This document shows positions 62,701 to 64,000 of a stretch of DNA of 64,000 bases, one piece after another. The stretch is from Neelides folsomi. Taxonomy: Eukaryota > Arthropoda > Collembola > Neelipleona > Neelidae. A program made the position numbers and the translations under genes. Location: the NCBI GenBank assembly GCA_034687125.1, contig JAQGBZ010000037.1, positions 186,001 through 250,000 on the forward strand. Direction: 5' to 3'. The notes under the pieces are model-generated. The model had not been told where the DNA came from and ran no database searches. It was given only the letters and a program-made list of their open reading frames with translations. Position 1 is the stretch's first letter; every line of letters begins with the position of its first letter.

Positions 62701-64000
62701 AGCCATCTTCCTCAAGCAGAGAATAAGGAACCGTGGAGGGAATGAAAAGAAAGTATATAGACTCTCCTTCACTCCATCTTTTACTTGGAGGACAATGGGA
62801 AAAGAGTCAGAAAAGAGAATCGAATAACTCACCTGCCCTTCTCTACAACCAACTTGTAATTTTTACTTCTCGAACTTCATGAGTAGCGATTGAAATTAAA
62901 ATCTAATTCACCTTCAAACCTTGAACTTTAATTCACGAGAGGATCTCATCAGTCTTTTAAAAAATCTCCAATTCTCATTCCATCATCATTCCATTTGGTA
63001 ATGGGAAAGAGATGGTGGAAATCACATAAATACTATCTCTACCTTACATATTATTGTTTTTCTCCGCTTCAACCCATTCCGTACATGTTGAAATTCTTTT
63101 CTCAATTCAAGCCACGGTTTCACGTCTCGGAATGGCACATCCATAAATGAGAGTTTGAATTTAAGAGAAAAAGACCTCGTAAACAATTCTCATTCAGATT
63201 CCATTTGAGATAACGTGGATGGAGGAGAATGTGAGAGATTTTAAATTCGGAGAGAGAAAATTGGGCTTGGCTTTAAATCAACTCTTTTTCTGATGGGCAA
63301 AGAAATGTGGAAAGAAGCGAGAGGGTCTTCTTTCCCGCATTCCTTTCCTCAGCTCATCTTGAGTGTCCCATTGGAGGTGAGATTGAGAGTCAGAGCCATT
63401 AGGAGATGAGACTTCCATTTCCCCACTATCGCCATCCAATCTAATCGGCCATTAGTGGACAATTGTCCATTCCCCCCCTTTTATGAGCCACTGGGCAATT
63501 CATTAGGAAGATTCCCAAACCTCTGGGATGAGATGACGATGAGGTTTCTCGAGTTAAAAATGCCTACACAGACCCATCACATCTCATATCCATTTCGTAT
63601 CATTCATCCAACCGTTGTAAATATATCGAGGGATCAGGAGATGAAAGAGAGCCGAAGTTGAAATGGGCTTTTTCGCACTGTTTTTGCCGGCACTTCTACT
63701 TGGCAAAATACAACTTTTGTTTGAAATCTTGGAAAAAGCGAGCCGAGCCTCCAACCACCCCTTTATTATGTCTTGCCTTAAGAAGAACTCTACAAGGAGA
63801 CTCGCCTTTGTTAACAAGCTAAAGAATCTCCGACGAGCCAAATTGAGATTCAAATAAGTTGTGTGGAAATTAAGCTCAAATATAACCCAGTGCATTCCAC
63901 ACGTTCACCCTCGCTATCTACATTGTGAAACCGAAGAGAATCTCACGATGAAGCTAATGAAATAATCTCCACTAATTGAGATTACAGATCACGTGAAAAA
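59772..64000. other. Upstream flank of EGFR, no recognised gene
   Basis: It should contain the EGFR 5' leader and possibly promoters. The composition is the balanced, strand-skewed kind seen in the EGFR intron. A + strand open frame at 61459-61743, after an AG near 61550, looks somewhat protein-like (PPTPVQGMKGAIMDETVEEN, then Ser/Asn-rich) but matches nothing I know. I cannot place a transcription start. Confidence 0.4.

Noticed and set aside
1-64000. Frequent GGAATG/CATTCC words as possible TEAD sites
   Set aside because: A rough expectation from base composition is about 25 occurrences in 64 kb, and I could not count enough to show an excess.
1-64000. Transposons, LTR elements, CRISPR arrays, tRNA or rRNA genes
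   Set aside because: I looked for reverse transcriptase or transposase motifs, terminal repeats, spaced direct repeats and cloverleaf-like sequence and saw none I could support; short SINE- or MITE-like copies would need a repeat search.

Overview
This window reads as nuclear DNA from an arthropod, most likely a small-bodied crustacean such as a parasitic copepod. The evidence is AT-rich DNA, genes split by short AT-rich introns with GT-AG borders, arthropod-type EGFR architecture, and a Baboon-type receptor with a triplicated ligand-binding exon. The species placement is inference. I see no bacterial, viral, CRISPR, rRNA or tRNA signal, and no transposon I can name.

Layout. (1) 1-9023: no recognisable gene, probably intron or upstream regulatory DNA of a SoxF-class gene on the + strand; its last two coding exons are at 9024-9305 and 10116-10885. 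(2) 10886-18354: non-coding, mostly AT-rich. (3) 18355-23885, minus: a SETDB1/eggless-type histone H3K9 methyltransferase in about 20 exons. It carries an unexpected internal ATG exon that could start a short MBD-SET protein. (4) 24791-25469, minus: tail-anchored cytochrome b5 in three coding exons. (5) 28469-31132, plus: complete UDP-glucose 6-dehydrogenase in eight exons, divergent from cytochrome b5. (6) 32904-41484, minus: a type I activin/TGF-beta receptor of the Baboon (ALK4/5) class with three tandem, phase-matched alternative exons for the ligand-binding domain. (7) 44919-59771, minus: a complete EGF receptor in 14 coding exons, including a signal-peptide exon 8.3 kb upstream of the main exon cluster. 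(8) 59772-64000: nothing recognisable.

I placed the exons by hand from splice sites. For every multi-exon gene that is complete here, the exon phases match at each junction and the summed coding length divides by three: SETDB1 long form 1151 aa, cytochrome b5 132 aa, UGDH 479 aa, Baboon 520, 524 or 541 aa by isoform, EGFR 1452 aa. The genes are not an operon. Two cell-surface kinases (Baboon and EGFR) lie in tandem. UGDH supplies UDP-glucuronate for the heparan sulfate that modulates such ligands, but the linkage may be chance.

The points most worth a second look are the Baboon alternative-exon array, the internal start in SETDB1, an in-frame 30-nt microexon in SETDB1, an AAE in place of APE in the Baboon kinase, a GC-AG intron and a P-loop cysteine in EGFR, and the mosaic composition of the large non-coding stretches.
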